Assembly (NCBI GenBank): GCA_965224435.1 | Contig: OZ245048.1 | Coordinates: 3,162,001-3,226,000, forward strand | Length of the DNA stretch: 64,000 nt | Reading direction: 5' to 3' | DNA from: JAJRQY01 sp965224435 | Lineage (GTDB): Bacteria; Actinomycetota; Acidimicrobiia; Acidimicrobiales; SZUA-35 | Notes under the pieces: generated by a model | Databases searched by the model: none | What the model was told of the DNA's origin: nothing | The model's input: the letters and a program-made list of their open reading frames with translations, nothing else | Part shown: positions 27,601 through 36,217 of the stretch, one piece after another | How the letters are laid out: every line of letters starts with the position of its first letter | Numbering within the stretch: position 1 is the first letter of the stretch | Program-made: the position numbers and the translations under genes

Positions 27601-28354
27601 CCTGAGCACCGCCGAACCCATCTCTGAGCCAGACGAACAACTCACTAACCTCATCCGGCTCCTGACCTCAGACCTGGTGGATTATCAAGACGAGGCGTAT
27701 GCCAACCGCTTCCTCGACACTGTTGCTTTGGCGTATGCGGCCGAAACAGGCCTCGGCACACATGCTGTCTTCGGGACAGATATCGCACTCACCGAGACCG
27801 TCGCCCGCGGGCTCCACAAGCTGATGGCCTACAAGGACGAATACGAAGTGGCACGACTATTGCTACTGCCGGAGTCCCAGGCGGCGGCCGACGCAGTAGC
27901 CGGGCCGGGGGCCGAGATCACCTGGCGTCTTGACCCACCAATCTTCAAAACGTTGGACCAGGTGAAGAGTCGATTGCGTCGTCCATTCCGACGGGGCGAA
28001 GATGATGATTCAGTCGACAGGGATACTGGCAGTTCTGGCAGTTCCAAGATCCAGATCCCAACGCGCGTCGGCATACCAATGATGCAGTCGCTGGTGAAGA
28101 TGAAGCATCTACGGGGCACCAAGAAGGATCCATTTGGGCGGGCCGAAGTTCGCCGGGTGGAGCGGGCGCTGATCCCCGAGTATGAGGCTGCGGTCCGGAC
28201 CCTCTTGGCTCATGTCACCAGCGCCACCATTGGCGAGGCGACGTCTATTGTGAGCCTGGCTCTGGACATTCGGGGGTTCGAGGACCTCAAGCTTGAGCGA
28301 GCCGCCAACATGCGCGCCGCTCTGGCCAAGCGAGTGGCTGCCTTCGCCCAGTGA
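24650..28354 (+). CDS. Fused indolepyruvate ferredoxin oxidoreductase
   Basis: 1234 aa, GTG start with AAGGAG six bases upstream. It oxidatively decarboxylates aryl- or indolepyruvate to the acyl-CoA while reducing ferredoxin. Order: pyrimidine-binding and transferase domains (GYQGSPLGGFD, EELGATSVMGSQ), TPP domain (GIGCHTMIMLIDD, GEGAQWIGMAPF, NLGDGTFFHSG), Cys-rich ferredoxin-like insert near 650-700 (CEACGDCGEVSNC, CNLDFSCIGGDC), gamma domain (MAGIGGTGVVTVAQIL, GLSQKAGPVVSDIR), and a C-terminal extension (residues about 1010-1234) typical of the long fused form. The single-chain form replaces separate iorA and iorB. Divergent Lrp gene suggests amino-acid-responsive control. Confidence 0.93.
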   Translation: MPNTPNTTSDMASNTSSSTRNYQISDRYTQPSGQVFLTGVQALARIPIQQLWADRANGLNTAAFISGYQGSPLGGFDQEVTRAARLVPELPIVCEPAVNEELGATSVMGSQLASEQPDCKYDGILGLWYGKAPGLDRAGDALRHAVFAGTSHYGGAVALVGDDPAAKSSTLPSSSDATLVDLHMPMLYPGDVQEVLDLGRHAVAMSRATGVWTAMKIVASVADGSGTVDLAPAHGQPTVETITIGPDGEPYVHHPSGQLLTPHTLDLEREFREVRSGLVLRYAVENKLNHTTADPSDAWIGIISSGYTYHELVEALRRLGLETIEQIEAAGIRLFQMTMPVPFDKANMRTFAKGLDEILIVEEKNPTLEWLVKDALYGGPDQPLVLGKHHPDGRTLMRSYSILDADSMIEGLRERLSLRIADRLAPPPQPERTRTLIPLEVSRSPYFCSGCPHNWGTKNPEGSLIGAGIGCHTMIMLIDDPKVGNIAGLTAMGGEGAQWIGMAPFVDREHFIQNLGDGTFFHSGQLAIQAAIAANVNITYKLLYNATVAMTGGQDAIGGVGVPEIATILLAHGATDVRITTDDVSAYKGVKLPEGPNGKIKVWDRTRILEAQEELANIEGVTVIIHDQACAAQNRRLRKRDKVATPSERVVINHRICEACGDCGEVSNCLSVQAIDTPLGRKTTIDQDSCNLDFSCIGGDCPSFMTVEPADDPVEQDTEKAVMLEGELPDPSSMFSGDDLSLRMAGIGGTGVVTVAQILSTAAMLDGWHVRGLDQIGLSQKAGPVVSDIRMSRHQTPVSNLIGEGEATAILAFDLLVGADVKTLSVASGLDGPGSTRFIGSTTPTPTGAMIGHPETEYPTATELIDRVGASTGETDNKFVDGGAVVEGLLGNRASANVFMLGVAIQAGMIPVSPNALEQAIELNGVAVEANKEAFTWGRRWILAPAEVEVAAGINDPSQVSSNSSPVEVSEKPLPAMIANRIQGLSTAEPISEPDEQLTNLIRLLTSDLVDYQDEAYANRFLDTVALAYAAETGLGTHAVFGTDIALTETVARGLHKLMAYKDEYEVARLLLLPESQAAADAVAGPGAEITWRLDPPIFKTLDQVKSRLRRPFRRGEDDDSVDRDTGSSGSSKIQIPTRVGIPMMQSLVKMKHLRGTKKDPFGRAEVRRVERALIPEYEAAVRTLLAHVTSATIGEATSIVSLALDIRGFEDLKLERAANMRAALAKRVAAFAQ

Positions 28355-28377
28355 TGAGCAGGGAAAGCCGGACGGGC

Positions 28378-29019
28378 CTAGGAATCCTCAGGCTCGGGTA
28401 GATCCCGTCCGCCGGTGGTGGTTGCTTCTTCGAAGGAAGCGACAACCTGCTCATAGGTCTCGACCGGTCCTTCAACGAAGCTGAACCGCTCGTGAGTTTT
28501 CACTTCGGGTGAGAGGTCGACAAGCTCCATCTCTTCAGCCAGGTAGCGCCCAAGTCCGGCGTAAGGTTCCCCACCAGGGGCATCGGCGCCTTCGCTATAG
28601 CCCGCGGCAACTCCCTGAGCAGCAAATACTTCCAAAGCAACACAATCGGAGGCGCCCTCACCGGTGCGGAGCAGTGCGTATAGGCAGACTTCGCCAGCCT
28701 CTTCAGTTGAGGCCAGTAGCCAATAGCGGACGCCAATGGGGGTCTCTTCGACGAAACGGCTCTGGGCCAGTTCGAAGCCGTCGGGTGCGATGAAGCCGTC
28801 GGGCAGGTGATCCTCAACCGTCGGTGTTTGGGCAAAGACAAGCGGCAGCGGGACCGAGTCATCGACGATGAGCGGTCGAATTGCGCCGTAGGCCTTCCAA
28901 GCAACAAAGAACAGGACCAACGCCATAGCCACATTGCTGACGAATTCACCCATGGCAAATCGGGGCTGTTCGGCCCGAAGACGTTCCTCTGTCTGAATGT
29001 CTTCCACCAACGACTCCAA
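28378..29019 (-). CDS. Membrane protein of unknown function
   Basis: 213 aa. One helix (VSNVAMALVLFFVAWKAYGAI) follows a charged N-terminus, then a roughly 160-residue acidic domain outside or inside the membrane (DHLPDGFIAPDGFELAQSRF, EVKTHERFSFVEG). No family recognised. Convergent with the indolepyruvate oxidoreductase gene, 23 bp apart. Confidence 0.6.
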   Translation of the reverse strand: MESLVEDIQTEERLRAEQPRFAMGEFVSNVAMALVLFFVAWKAYGAIRPLIVDDSVPLPLVFAQTPTVEDHLPDGFIAPDGFELAQSRFVEETPIGVRYWLLASTEEAGEVCLYALLRTGEGASDCVALEVFAAQGVAAGYSEGADAPGGEPYAGLGRYLAEEMELVDLSPEVKTHERFSFVEGPVETYEQVVASFEEATTTGGRDLPEPEDS

Positions 29020-29205
29020 TAACGCCTTTGAGATTGACTTGCTACAAGATTGCTACACAACCGTGACTGCCTTAGCGCCACAGTTTGCCACATCGGAGCA
29101 TGGAAACGGAGGTACCGCTGCCAGAGCGTCCTTCGATGGTCTTCTGTAGCAACGAGCGGCAGACAATAGTTCGCCAGCGACACCGGACATTGCTAGTTTG
29201 AACGG

Positions 29206-30171
29206 GTGCCGACTGGACGATTCGCTCCAAGCCCCACCGGGCCTCTCCATATTGGCAACCTGCGTACTGGGCTGTTGGCCTGGCTATTCGCCCGGTCCGC
29301 CGGATCGGACTATCTGCTTCGGTTCGAAGATCTGGATATGGCCCTCGTTCGGGACGAGCACTACCAGAGCCAGTCCGATGAGCTGGCTTCCCTTGGACTG
29401 CATTGGGACGGCAAACCGGTTCGCCAGAGCGAGCGTTTCGACCTCTATCTGGACGCCATCAACCTCTTCACCCAACGAGGCCTGACCTATCCCTGCTATT
29501 GCTCACGCAAGGACATTCGTGAAGCCAGCCAGGCACCAAACGGTCCGCCTGGGGCCCGCCAATCAGCCGGCTCCGGATCAACTGGCTCGGGGCCAGCTAG
29601 CAGCCATTATCCCGGAACTTGTCGTACCCTGACCACGGAGCAGCGGAGCGAGCGACAAGAGGCTGGACGACCGCCTGCGATCCGGGTCCGGGCAGAAGCC
29701 ATCCAGTTAAGCTTCACTGATCTGCTCTGCGGCGAACAGTCCGAGATAGTCGACGACTTCGTGATCCAGCGCAACGACGGCACCCCTGCCTACAACCTCG
29801 CCGTCATGGTCGACGATTCATTGCAAGGAATCCAGCAGGTCGTTCGCGCTGACGACTTGCTGAGTTCAACCGTACGCCAGCTCTTCGTTGCTGATGCCTT
29901 GGGCCTGAACACGCCGACCTTCGCCCACGTGCCCCTGGTTCTCGCTCCAAGCGGCAAGCGCCTGGCCAAGCGCGACGGTGCCGTGACCCTGGAAGATCGC
30001 CTCGACCTGGGCGAAACACCGGCCCAGGTGTTGTCCTTGCTGGCTGCCAGTCTTGGCTTGGCGCAACCGGGCGAGGCGGTTTCGCTTAACCAGATCCTGG
30101 AACGGTTCTCCCCCGACTTACTACCTCGTGAGCCCTTCACATTGCATGAGGACTATCTCACCGGTCACTAA
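29206..30171 (+). CDS. gluQ: Glutamyl-Q tRNA(Asp) synthetase
   Basis: 321 aa, GTG start (VPTGRFAPSPTG). A truncated class I glutamyl-tRNA synthetase without an anticodon-binding domain, as in GluQRS, which attaches glutamate to queuosine 34 of tRNA-Asp. HIGH-type motif is PLHIGN and the KMSKS-type loop reads KRLAKRDG. Zinc ligands fit CYC and the later YPGTC, but these are separated by a low-complexity Gly/Ser/Ala/Pro insert (about residues 110-133) not usual for the family. No queuosine genes are in the window, so whether Q is the acceptor cannot be tested here. Confidence 0.87.
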   Translation: MPTGRFAPSPTGPLHIGNLRTGLLAWLFARSAGSDYLLRFEDLDMALVRDEHYQSQSDELASLGLHWDGKPVRQSERFDLYLDAINLFTQRGLTYPCYCSRKDIREASQAPNGPPGARQSAGSGSTGSGPASSHYPGTCRTLTTEQRSERQEAGRPPAIRVRAEAIQLSFTDLLCGEQSEIVDDFVIQRNDGTPAYNLAVMVDDSLQGIQQVVRADDLLSSTVRQLFVADALGLNTPTFAHVPLVLAPSGKRLAKRDGAVTLEDRLDLGETPAQVLSLLAASLGLAQPGEAVSLNQILERFSPDLLPREPFTLHEDYLTGH

Positions 30172-30226
30172 CTCAACAAACAGGACTGTCTCAATCGGCT
30201 GCGCTGTCTCAGCCTGGCAGAACTAG

Positions 30227-30886
30227 CTAGAACTTGGCCCATTCGTCTTCGTCGACGCCGAGCTTCTTCATTCGCTCTTCGGCCCAGATCGGCGGATCCA
30301 ATTGCTCACCAGCAAGCACGGCGATCGAGTTCGCACTGTCTTCGGCCCAGACGTGGCAGGAGTTGATGTTGAAGCGCATCGCTCGTCGGCGTACTTCAAC
30401 CTCGTCCTCTCCCGGCTTGCCAAGAGACACTTCGGTCCCTTCTCGTCCGTTGACCGTGCGCATCGACCAGATGGATTGGATTGCGGCCGGAGCCATGGCC
30501 TGCAGTAGGGCACCAATATGGGTACAGCCGGCGGGGCCAATGAAGAGTTCTTTGAGTTTGCGACTAAATCCACGAGCGATCGAGACGCCGACCAGCTGTT
30601 GGTAGGTCGGTTCGATATCGGTGCATTCACTGTGGGGCGTAACGTTCATGGCCACGTCGATGCTGGTTATTTCCAGCGTCGGGTACGTCACGACCAGGTC
30701 AACAACCATGTGGTGAACCGGGAGCGGCTCGGGGTCATGTTCGAAGTACAGGCCGGGCGGCTTCTGATCCCAGACAATGCCGCGCATCAGCATGGAGGTT
30801 GGTGACTGGCGGTAGATCCGAACGGAGTAGTTCCGTTCGTGGATCAGTTGACCGTCCGGTTCGGGAGGCAGTTCCATCCGGAGCAT
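30227..30886 (-). CDS. DUF2889 domain protein
   Basis: 219 aa. The whole protein fits DUF2889: RNYSVRIYRQ near the start, LTYP-type strand VVTYPTLEITSIDVAM and the family hallmark FIGPAGCTHIGALLQAM. Function of the family is unknown. It is convergent with the GluQRS gene and 68 bp downstream of the DUF445 gene on the same strand, so it may be the tail of that operon. Confidence 0.75.
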   Translation of the reverse strand: MLRMELPPEPDGQLIHERNYSVRIYRQSPTSMLMRGIVWDQKPPGLYFEHDPEPLPVHHMVVDLVVTYPTLEITSIDVAMNVTPHSECTDIEPTYQQLVGVSIARGFSRKLKELFIGPAGCTHIGALLQAMAPAAIQSIWSMRTVNGREGTEVSLGKPGEDEVEVRRRAMRFNINSCHVWAEDSANSIAVLAGEQLDPPIWAEERMKKLGVDEDEWAKF

Positions 30887-30954
30887 CGAACACTACTTTG
30901 ACTCTCAAAGCAACCTGGAGGAGCGGATCCTCGAAGAGTGCCTCAGGCAGCAGC

Positions 30955-32232
30955 TCAGAAGAGCAGTTCGGAAACGGTGTAGATCAGGAGGCCAGCAAGG
31001 CCACCAACGATGGTGCCGTTGATCCGGATGAACTGGAGATCTCGACCGACCTGGAGTTCCAGCCGGTCACTGGTCTCATCTCCGTCCCAACGCTGCACGG
31101 TTGAGGCAATCAGATCGACCACCTCGTCCCGGAACTGTTCGGCTACGTAGCCAATGGCATCGGCAATCCAGTGATCCAGCTTCTTCTGGAGTTCCGGGTC
31201 AGCTTCGATGGTTTGGCCAGCTTCAACCAGCGAGTCCTGCATCTTGACCCGCAAGGGAGACGTGTTGTCCTCGGTGGCGTCAAGAATGCCCAGCTTCATT
31301 CGCTGCCAGAGGGAATCGGACCAGGCCTTGAATTCGGGGTGGGCCAGCAACTCATCCTTGAGCTTGGCTGCCCGGGACTCAAGTTCGGGGTCGGTCTTGA
31401 GTCGTTCAGACATCTCCCGCGTTCGCTCGTCAAGTTGAATCCGTAGTGAGTGATTACGTTGACCACCAACCTCGTTGAGGAAGCTGGACACACCGCTGTA
31501 AATCTTGTCGAAGACAACGTCATCCACTGGTTCGGGCACCCACCAAGGTGATTCCTCCGACATTCGCTGGCGGAAGGTTCGCTGGTTCTCGTCCAGGAAC
31601 GCGGCGATGCCAGTCAGGGTTGATTCGACCACGGCGTGGTGGTGGTCACCCTCCATGGCCAGGTCAATGGCTCGTCCGACCAGGGGCGCGACCGCTGCTG
31701 CTCGAACCCTGTGCTCAACGACCTGATCCAAGCCTTGCTGGATCTTCTCGTCTTGCATGACTTCCATGATGCCGCGCACCACGGCTGCGCTCTGATCGCC
31801 AACCACGGCTGCATTGTCGGGGCTGGAGAGCCAGTGACCGATTCGTTGACCAAGATCGGCACTAGCCAGTCGTTCGTTGATGACTTCGCGGGTGAGGAAG
31901 TTGTCGCGCACAAACTCGCCCAAGCCGTCACCGATCTGGTCCTTTCGCTTCTTGATGATGGCGGTGTGGGGGATCGGCAAGCCAAGCGGATGGCGAAAGA
32001 GAGCCGTTACCGCGAACCAGTCGGCCAGGGCGCCGATCATGGCCGCCTCGGCTGTGGCCCGGACATACCCGGCCCAGCCATGGGAGCCTTGTTGCCAGCG
32101 GGCGAACACGAAGATGATGGCGGCGAGCACCAGCATGCCCGCAGCGATGGCCTTCATCTTCTTCAGTTCTTGGCGTTTCTCGGCATCACCCAATGACTCT
32201 TGGCCAAGACTCGTTGCGCTCGCACTGCTCAT
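30955..32232 (-). CDS. DUF445 family membrane protein
   Basis: 425 aa. Two N-terminal helices (IAAGMLVLAAIIFVFARW and the GALADWFAVTALFRHPLGLP region) are the DUF445 signature, followed by a long coiled, charged central part and a final helix (IRINGTIVGGLAGLLIYTV). Related proteins (YjiN, YheB) have no settled role. Its ATG shares one base with the stop of the amidohydrolase gene (TGATG), so both are translated together. Confidence 0.85.
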   Translation of the reverse strand: MSSASATSLGQESLGDAEKRQELKKMKAIAAGMLVLAAIIFVFARWQQGSHGWAGYVRATAEAAMIGALADWFAVTALFRHPLGLPIPHTAIIKKRKDQIGDGLGEFVRDNFLTREVINERLASADLGQRIGHWLSSPDNAAVVGDQSAAVVRGIMEVMQDEKIQQGLDQVVEHRVRAAAVAPLVGRAIDLAMEGDHHHAVVESTLTGIAAFLDENQRTFRQRMSEESPWWVPEPVDDVVFDKIYSGVSSFLNEVGGQRNHSLRIQLDERTREMSERLKTDPELESRAAKLKDELLAHPEFKAWSDSLWQRMKLGILDATEDNTSPLRVKMQDSLVEAGQTIEADPELQKKLDHWIADAIGYVAEQFRDEVVDLIASTVQRWDGDETSDRLELQVGRDLQFIRINGTIVGGLAGLLIYTVSELLF

Positions 32233-33257
32233 CAGAGTTTGGCGAACAGGCGAGTGGCTTGTTCGGCGGCCTTGGCTCGGACCTCGGCTTCATCAACCTT
32301 GGTGGTGACCCCGTTGTCCAGAACCTTCTCACCGTCAATAGTGACGTCGATCGGATGAACACCAGTGGTGTAAGCCAGGTGCCATGGGTCCATGGTGGGG
32401 TAGCTCCAGGTGACCTCGTCCGACTCGGCTTCGGGCACGAGCATCCAGCCGTTCTCCAGCCAATTCCACGGAGTTTGGGGAGTGGAGGTGACATTGTCTT
32501 CGCGCAGTTTGGCGAAAGCCAGACGGAACTCGTCCAGCATGTCGGCGCCAATTCCGTCGGTGCCCAGAACGACCCGGCCACCGAATCGCTTAGGGTCGGC
32601 GTAGCCAACCGAGTTGTTCATGTTGGAGCGTGGATTGTGGGCCATCATGCCGGCGAAGCTGAGCCCGTCGGGAAGGTGCACACCATGAACCAGCAGCCAG
32701 TTTTCCTTCGAGCGGCGGGCTAGCGCCGCGCCTGATCCAGCGTCGGTGAAGCCTTCGGCCACATGCACGTGAACACCAACGTCCAGGTCATCGGCCAAGC
32801 TGATGGCTGCATCAATAGTGGCTTGCTCACAGGTGAAGGCAGCGTGCAGGCCGACCATGCCGTTTCCGCCGTCCTTGATGAAGCGTTCGTTCTCGGCCAG
32901 GCCAGCTGCGGCTCCCTCGGGCCCGTGGCGGTCGGTGACGCCATATGAGCAGACCACGCGGACTCCGACTTCTTCGCAGGCATCGGCAATCACACTAAGG
33001 CTGCCTTCGATGGCGTTAGGCGACTCGTGGTGGTCAACGATGGCGGTGGTCCCGGACTTGAGGGCTTCGAGGGCACCGAGCTTCGCTGACCACTCCAACA
33101 TTTCCAGATCAAGGGCAGTGTCGATGCGCCACCAGACCTGTTCCAGGATCTCCAGGAAGTTCGCTGGTGTTTGTGGTGGGGCCGGCATGCCGCGCACCAG
33201 CGCCGAATAGAGGTGGTGGTGGCTGCAAACGAATCCTGGAGTGGTGCCCGTGGTCAT
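32232..33257 (-). CDS. SsnA-like amidohydrolase, short N-terminus
   Basis: 341 aa, about 100 shorter than E. coli SsnA. The metal site is present: CSHHHLYSALVRGMP (HxH), HVHVAEG, LLVHGVHL and LGTDGIGADM. MAHNPRSNMNNSVGYA is typical of the SsnA/guanine-deaminase branch. The protein begins only 11 residues before the HxH motif and an in-frame TAA lies a few codons upstream, so the usual N-terminal beta-sandwich strands are absent. In E. coli ssnA sits with ygfK, ygfM and xdhD, as here. A hydrolytic step in purine or related N-heterocycle catabolism is likely but unproven. Confidence 0.8.
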   Translation of the reverse strand: MTTGTTPGFVCSHHHLYSALVRGMPAPPQTPANFLEILEQVWWRIDTALDLEMLEWSAKLGALEALKSGTTAIVDHHESPNAIEGSLSVIADACEEVGVRVVCSYGVTDRHGPEGAAAGLAENERFIKDGGNGMVGLHAAFTCEQATIDAAISLADDLDVGVHVHVAEGFTDAGSGAALARRSKENWLLVHGVHLPDGLSFAGMMAHNPRSNMNNSVGYADPKRFGGRVVLGTDGIGADMLDEFRLAFAKLREDNVTSTPQTPWNWLENGWMLVPEAESDEVTWSYPTMDPWHLAYTTGVHPIDVTIDGEKVLDNGVTTKVDEAEVRAKAAEQATRLFAKL

Positions 33258-33331
33258 CTCCGCAATTTATCGGCTGAGGCTCAGGGCCGTGGATCTCGGT
33301 CATCTGTTCGGGCCATAACAGTGGCGGCAGC

Positions 33332-34369
33332 TCAGCCCATGATGTCGGCGGCAAAGCGGACCAGGTCGATGGGTCCGGACAGCATCAGGGTGGTCACCAC
33401 CGTCTCTTCCCACATGACGATCTCGTCGCGGATCTTGTCCGGTGGGCCGATCAGGCTGATGGCTTCAACCATCTCGGTAGTGACCGCAGCGATGGCGTCC
33501 TTCTTGTGGCCATCCAAGTACAGCTCTTGAATCCGGTCACACTCGGCACCAAACCCCATGCGGACAAAGACGTCCTTGTGGAAGTTCTTGCCCTTGGCTC
33601 CCATGCCGCCGATGTAAAGGGCCAGCATTGGCCGCATGAAGTCGGCGCACTGGTCGATGTCTTCTCCCGGGATCATGGAAGCAACGGCGGCAATCTCGAA
33701 GCCGTCCAGGCTGTCTCGTCGGGTGGAGGCGGTGACCCCGTTGGCCAGGGCATCTGCGTAGAACTGATTGTCTTTCGGGGCAAAGAACAGGGGTAGCCAG
33801 CCGTCACAGATTTCAGCCGATAGGGCGACATTCTTGGGACCCTCGGCAGCCAGGTAGATGGGAAGGTCGGTGCGGATGGGATGCACGGTTGACTTGAGCG
33901 GCTTGCCAAGGCCTGCTCCACCTTCGTATGGGATCTGGTAATGCTTGCCCGAGAACTCGACGGGCTTTTCTCGGTCGAATACTTGGCGCACGATGTCGAC
34001 GAACTCACGAGTGCGGGCCAGAGGGCGTGGGTAGGGCTGGCCGTACCAGCCTTCGACTACCTGGGGTCCAGATGCTCCGATGCCCAGGATGAAGCGTCCA
34101 CCGGAGAGGTGGTCCAAGGTGAGTGCGGCCATGGCGGTGGCTGCAGGGGTGCGGGCGGACATCTGGGCGATGGAGGTTCCGAGCTTCACGTTGCTGGTTT
34201 GGGATCCCCACCAGGCCAAGGGAGTGAATGCATCCGAGCCATACGCCTCAGCCGACCAGATGGAGTCGAACCCCAGTCGATCAGCTTCAAGAATGGCATC
34301 CAAGACACCTTCGGGTGGTCCCTGGGACCAGTAGCCAGTGTTGTAGCCAAGCTTGAGTGACGAAGACAT
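33332..34369 (-). CDS. LLM-class flavin/F420-dependent oxidoreductase
   Basis: 345 aa luciferase-like TIM barrel. LGYNTGYWS, LGFDSIWSAEAYGSDAFTPLAWW, LGTSIAQMSARTPAA and GIGASGPQVVEGWYGQPY match the mycobacterial F420-dependent LLM group. Typical length. Substrate unknown. It is embedded in the molybdenum hydroxylase cluster with gaps of 63 and 74 bp on the same strand, so it may act on a product of that pathway; E. coli, which lacks F420, has no equivalent at this point. Confidence 0.83.
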   Translation of the reverse strand: MSSSLKLGYNTGYWSQGPPEGVLDAILEADRLGFDSIWSAEAYGSDAFTPLAWWGSQTSNVKLGTSIAQMSARTPAATAMAALTLDHLSGGRFILGIGASGPQVVEGWYGQPYPRPLARTREFVDIVRQVFDREKPVEFSGKHYQIPYEGGAGLGKPLKSTVHPIRTDLPIYLAAEGPKNVALSAEICDGWLPLFFAPKDNQFYADALANGVTASTRRDSLDGFEIAAVASMIPGEDIDQCADFMRPMLALYIGGMGAKGKNFHKDVFVRMGFGAECDRIQELYLDGHKKDAIAAVTTEMVEAISLIGPPDKIRDEIVMWEETVVTTLMLSGPIDLVRFAADIMG

Positions 34370-34432
34370 AGCGACTGATGCTAGCTTCGGGAATCGGTCA
34401 CTTGGAGCTCACTTGACGTACCGAGGTGCGTT

Positions 34433-36217
34433 CTAGCGCAAGGGGCGGATGGGGAGGCCGTCGGCGCCATCGAGGATGGAAACCAGGGTGTCAACCTCAC
34501 CGACGACTTCATCCTTGGCTTGGATGACCACCTTCTGGTCATCTCCGCCGATCAAGAAGGCTGGGCCGGTGGCGTCATCGAATCGATGCTGGTTGAGATA
34601 CAGCTTCGACTTGATCTGAGCCGGGTCTCCATCTTCAGGACAGAAAGTCATGCAGTTCCCGCACTCATTGCAGGACTCACCAAGCACGACATACTCCCAG
34701 CGACTGCCCTCAATCGGGCTGGGCAGTTTCAAGAATGCATCGTTGGGGCAGACCGTGACGCAGAAGTTGCAGGCAACACAGCCCCACTGCTCCAGCTCAT
34801 GATCAACCGAGCGAGGCAGCTTGGAGTTGCCGTCCTTGTGGTACATGCCGTTGGTCTCCGGCGAATACAACGAAGCCACATAGCGCTCAACCGAGCCACT
34901 GCCACCGGCAGCAACAAGCCCGGCCAGGTTCTCCACTTCAGATTCCCGCATGGCCTTGGCCAGCTTCTTCAGCATGGGCACCATGCGTCCATAGCCACCG
35001 GGCTTGAGCAGGTCGCTACAGATGGTGGCGGGCACCAAACCAAGACTCAGCGAGTCGGCCAGGTTGTCGCGGGTAATTCCAGCCGACCAGCTCACCTGGA
35101 TCGGCGCATCAGTCTGATCTTCGATTCGCAGCTTGCCCGGAAGCGCCCGATGCAGCTCGGCCAACAGCGTCATCGCCAACACATGCAAGGGAGCACCCGA
35201 CATGTACATATTGTCATCGGGGATGATGCCTCGATGGTTGTTGAGGATCATGGTGTTCGACAGCTTGATGCCGAATTCCTTGCCGTTTTCTTGAGCGAAT
35301 TCCAGCAATCCATTGATCAGGCCAATGGCGTCATCGAACTGCAGGTCATCGTCGAAAGACTTGGGCATGAGTTCGAGCTCGGTGTAGCCCAAGGTGTCAT
35401 GCAGGATTGACTTGACTCGTTCATAGCCGAGCAGGGTCGGGTTGAGCTTGACGATGACGTCAAGCCCATGGTCGAGCATCAGGTGTTTGGTGATCAACTC
35501 GATCTGATCCGGTGGACAGCCGTGGAACGAGGACAGGGTCAGGGTGTTGGAGATCTTGGTGGCGAACCCAAAGTCCTTGAACTGGGCCCACTCCCCTGTC
35601 AGCTCGCTACGAAGACGCTCGACCACATCGGTGGCATCCATCATCGAAGCAATAAAGCTCGCCACCTTGGGGCCGCTGATGCCCTCTAGGTCATAACCAA
35701 CCGACAGGTCGAGCACGTGAGCCCCTGGATCGTCCCCGAGGTATTCCTTGAGCGGCTCCCATTGGCTGAGAATCTCGATCATCATTGAGGCCTTGACGTA
35801 CTCCTCAAGTGAATCCGGCACACGAAGTTCCTGGCTCCACTCGATGTTGTAGCCAATGGTTTCCATATCAATGCAGGGCCGCCCGATGACCAGGTCATCA
35901 ACGATCTGCACCGTCTTGAGTTCGAAGAGGCGCCCACCACCGAGCCAGGCCAGCACGATGTTTTGGGCCAGTTGGGTGTGGGGCCCGGCCGCCGGTCCGA
36001 TCGGGGTGGCAATGGGCTGGCCAAGGAAGCAAGCGCTGATGTCGGGTCCAGTAGACACATTGTAGAAACGGGCCGTTGGTAAGTCGAAGATGCGTTGTCG
36101 TGATGTCCACTCGCGTTGGATTCGGTCCAGCAAGGTCCCGAGTGGGATGGGGGTCAGAGGTTCTTCATCAGGATTAGTTGTGGCATCAGTGCCACCGGCA
36201 ATAACAGGATCAGACAT
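34433..36217 (-). CDS. YgfK-like dihydropyrimidine-dehydrogenase-type Fe-S protein
   Basis: 594 aa against about 1030 for E. coli YgfK (putative selenate reductase subunit). Residues 1-470 form the TIM-barrel flavin domain (ATPIGPAAGPHTQLAQN, GRLFELKTVQ, SFHGCPPDQIE, KLNPTLLGY, QTDAPIQVSWSAG). Residues 475-540 hold two ferredoxin motifs, CVACNFCVTVCP and CNECGNCMTFCP. The central NAD(P)H/FAD (GltD-like) module of YgfK is missing, so electrons must come from or go to another partner. The start overlaps the molybdenum subunit stop by 8 bp. Confidence 0.82.
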   Translation of the reverse strand: MSDPVIAGGTDATTNPDEEPLTPIPLGTLLDRIQREWTSRQRIFDLPTARFYNVSTGPDISACFLGQPIATPIGPAAGPHTQLAQNIVLAWLGGGRLFELKTVQIVDDLVIGRPCIDMETIGYNIEWSQELRVPDSLEEYVKASMMIEILSQWEPLKEYLGDDPGAHVLDLSVGYDLEGISGPKVASFIASMMDATDVVERLRSELTGEWAQFKDFGFATKISNTLTLSSFHGCPPDQIELITKHLMLDHGLDVIVKLNPTLLGYERVKSILHDTLGYTELELMPKSFDDDLQFDDAIGLINGLLEFAQENGKEFGIKLSNTMILNNHRGIIPDDNMYMSGAPLHVLAMTLLAELHRALPGKLRIEDQTDAPIQVSWSAGITRDNLADSLSLGLVPATICSDLLKPGGYGRMVPMLKKLAKAMRESEVENLAGLVAAGGSGSVERYVASLYSPETNGMYHKDGNSKLPRSVDHELEQWGCVACNFCVTVCPNDAFLKLPSPIEGSRWEYVVLGESCNECGNCMTFCPEDGDPAQIKSKLYLNQHRFDDATGPAFLIGGDDQKVVIQAKDEVVGEVDTLVSILDGADGLPIRPLR

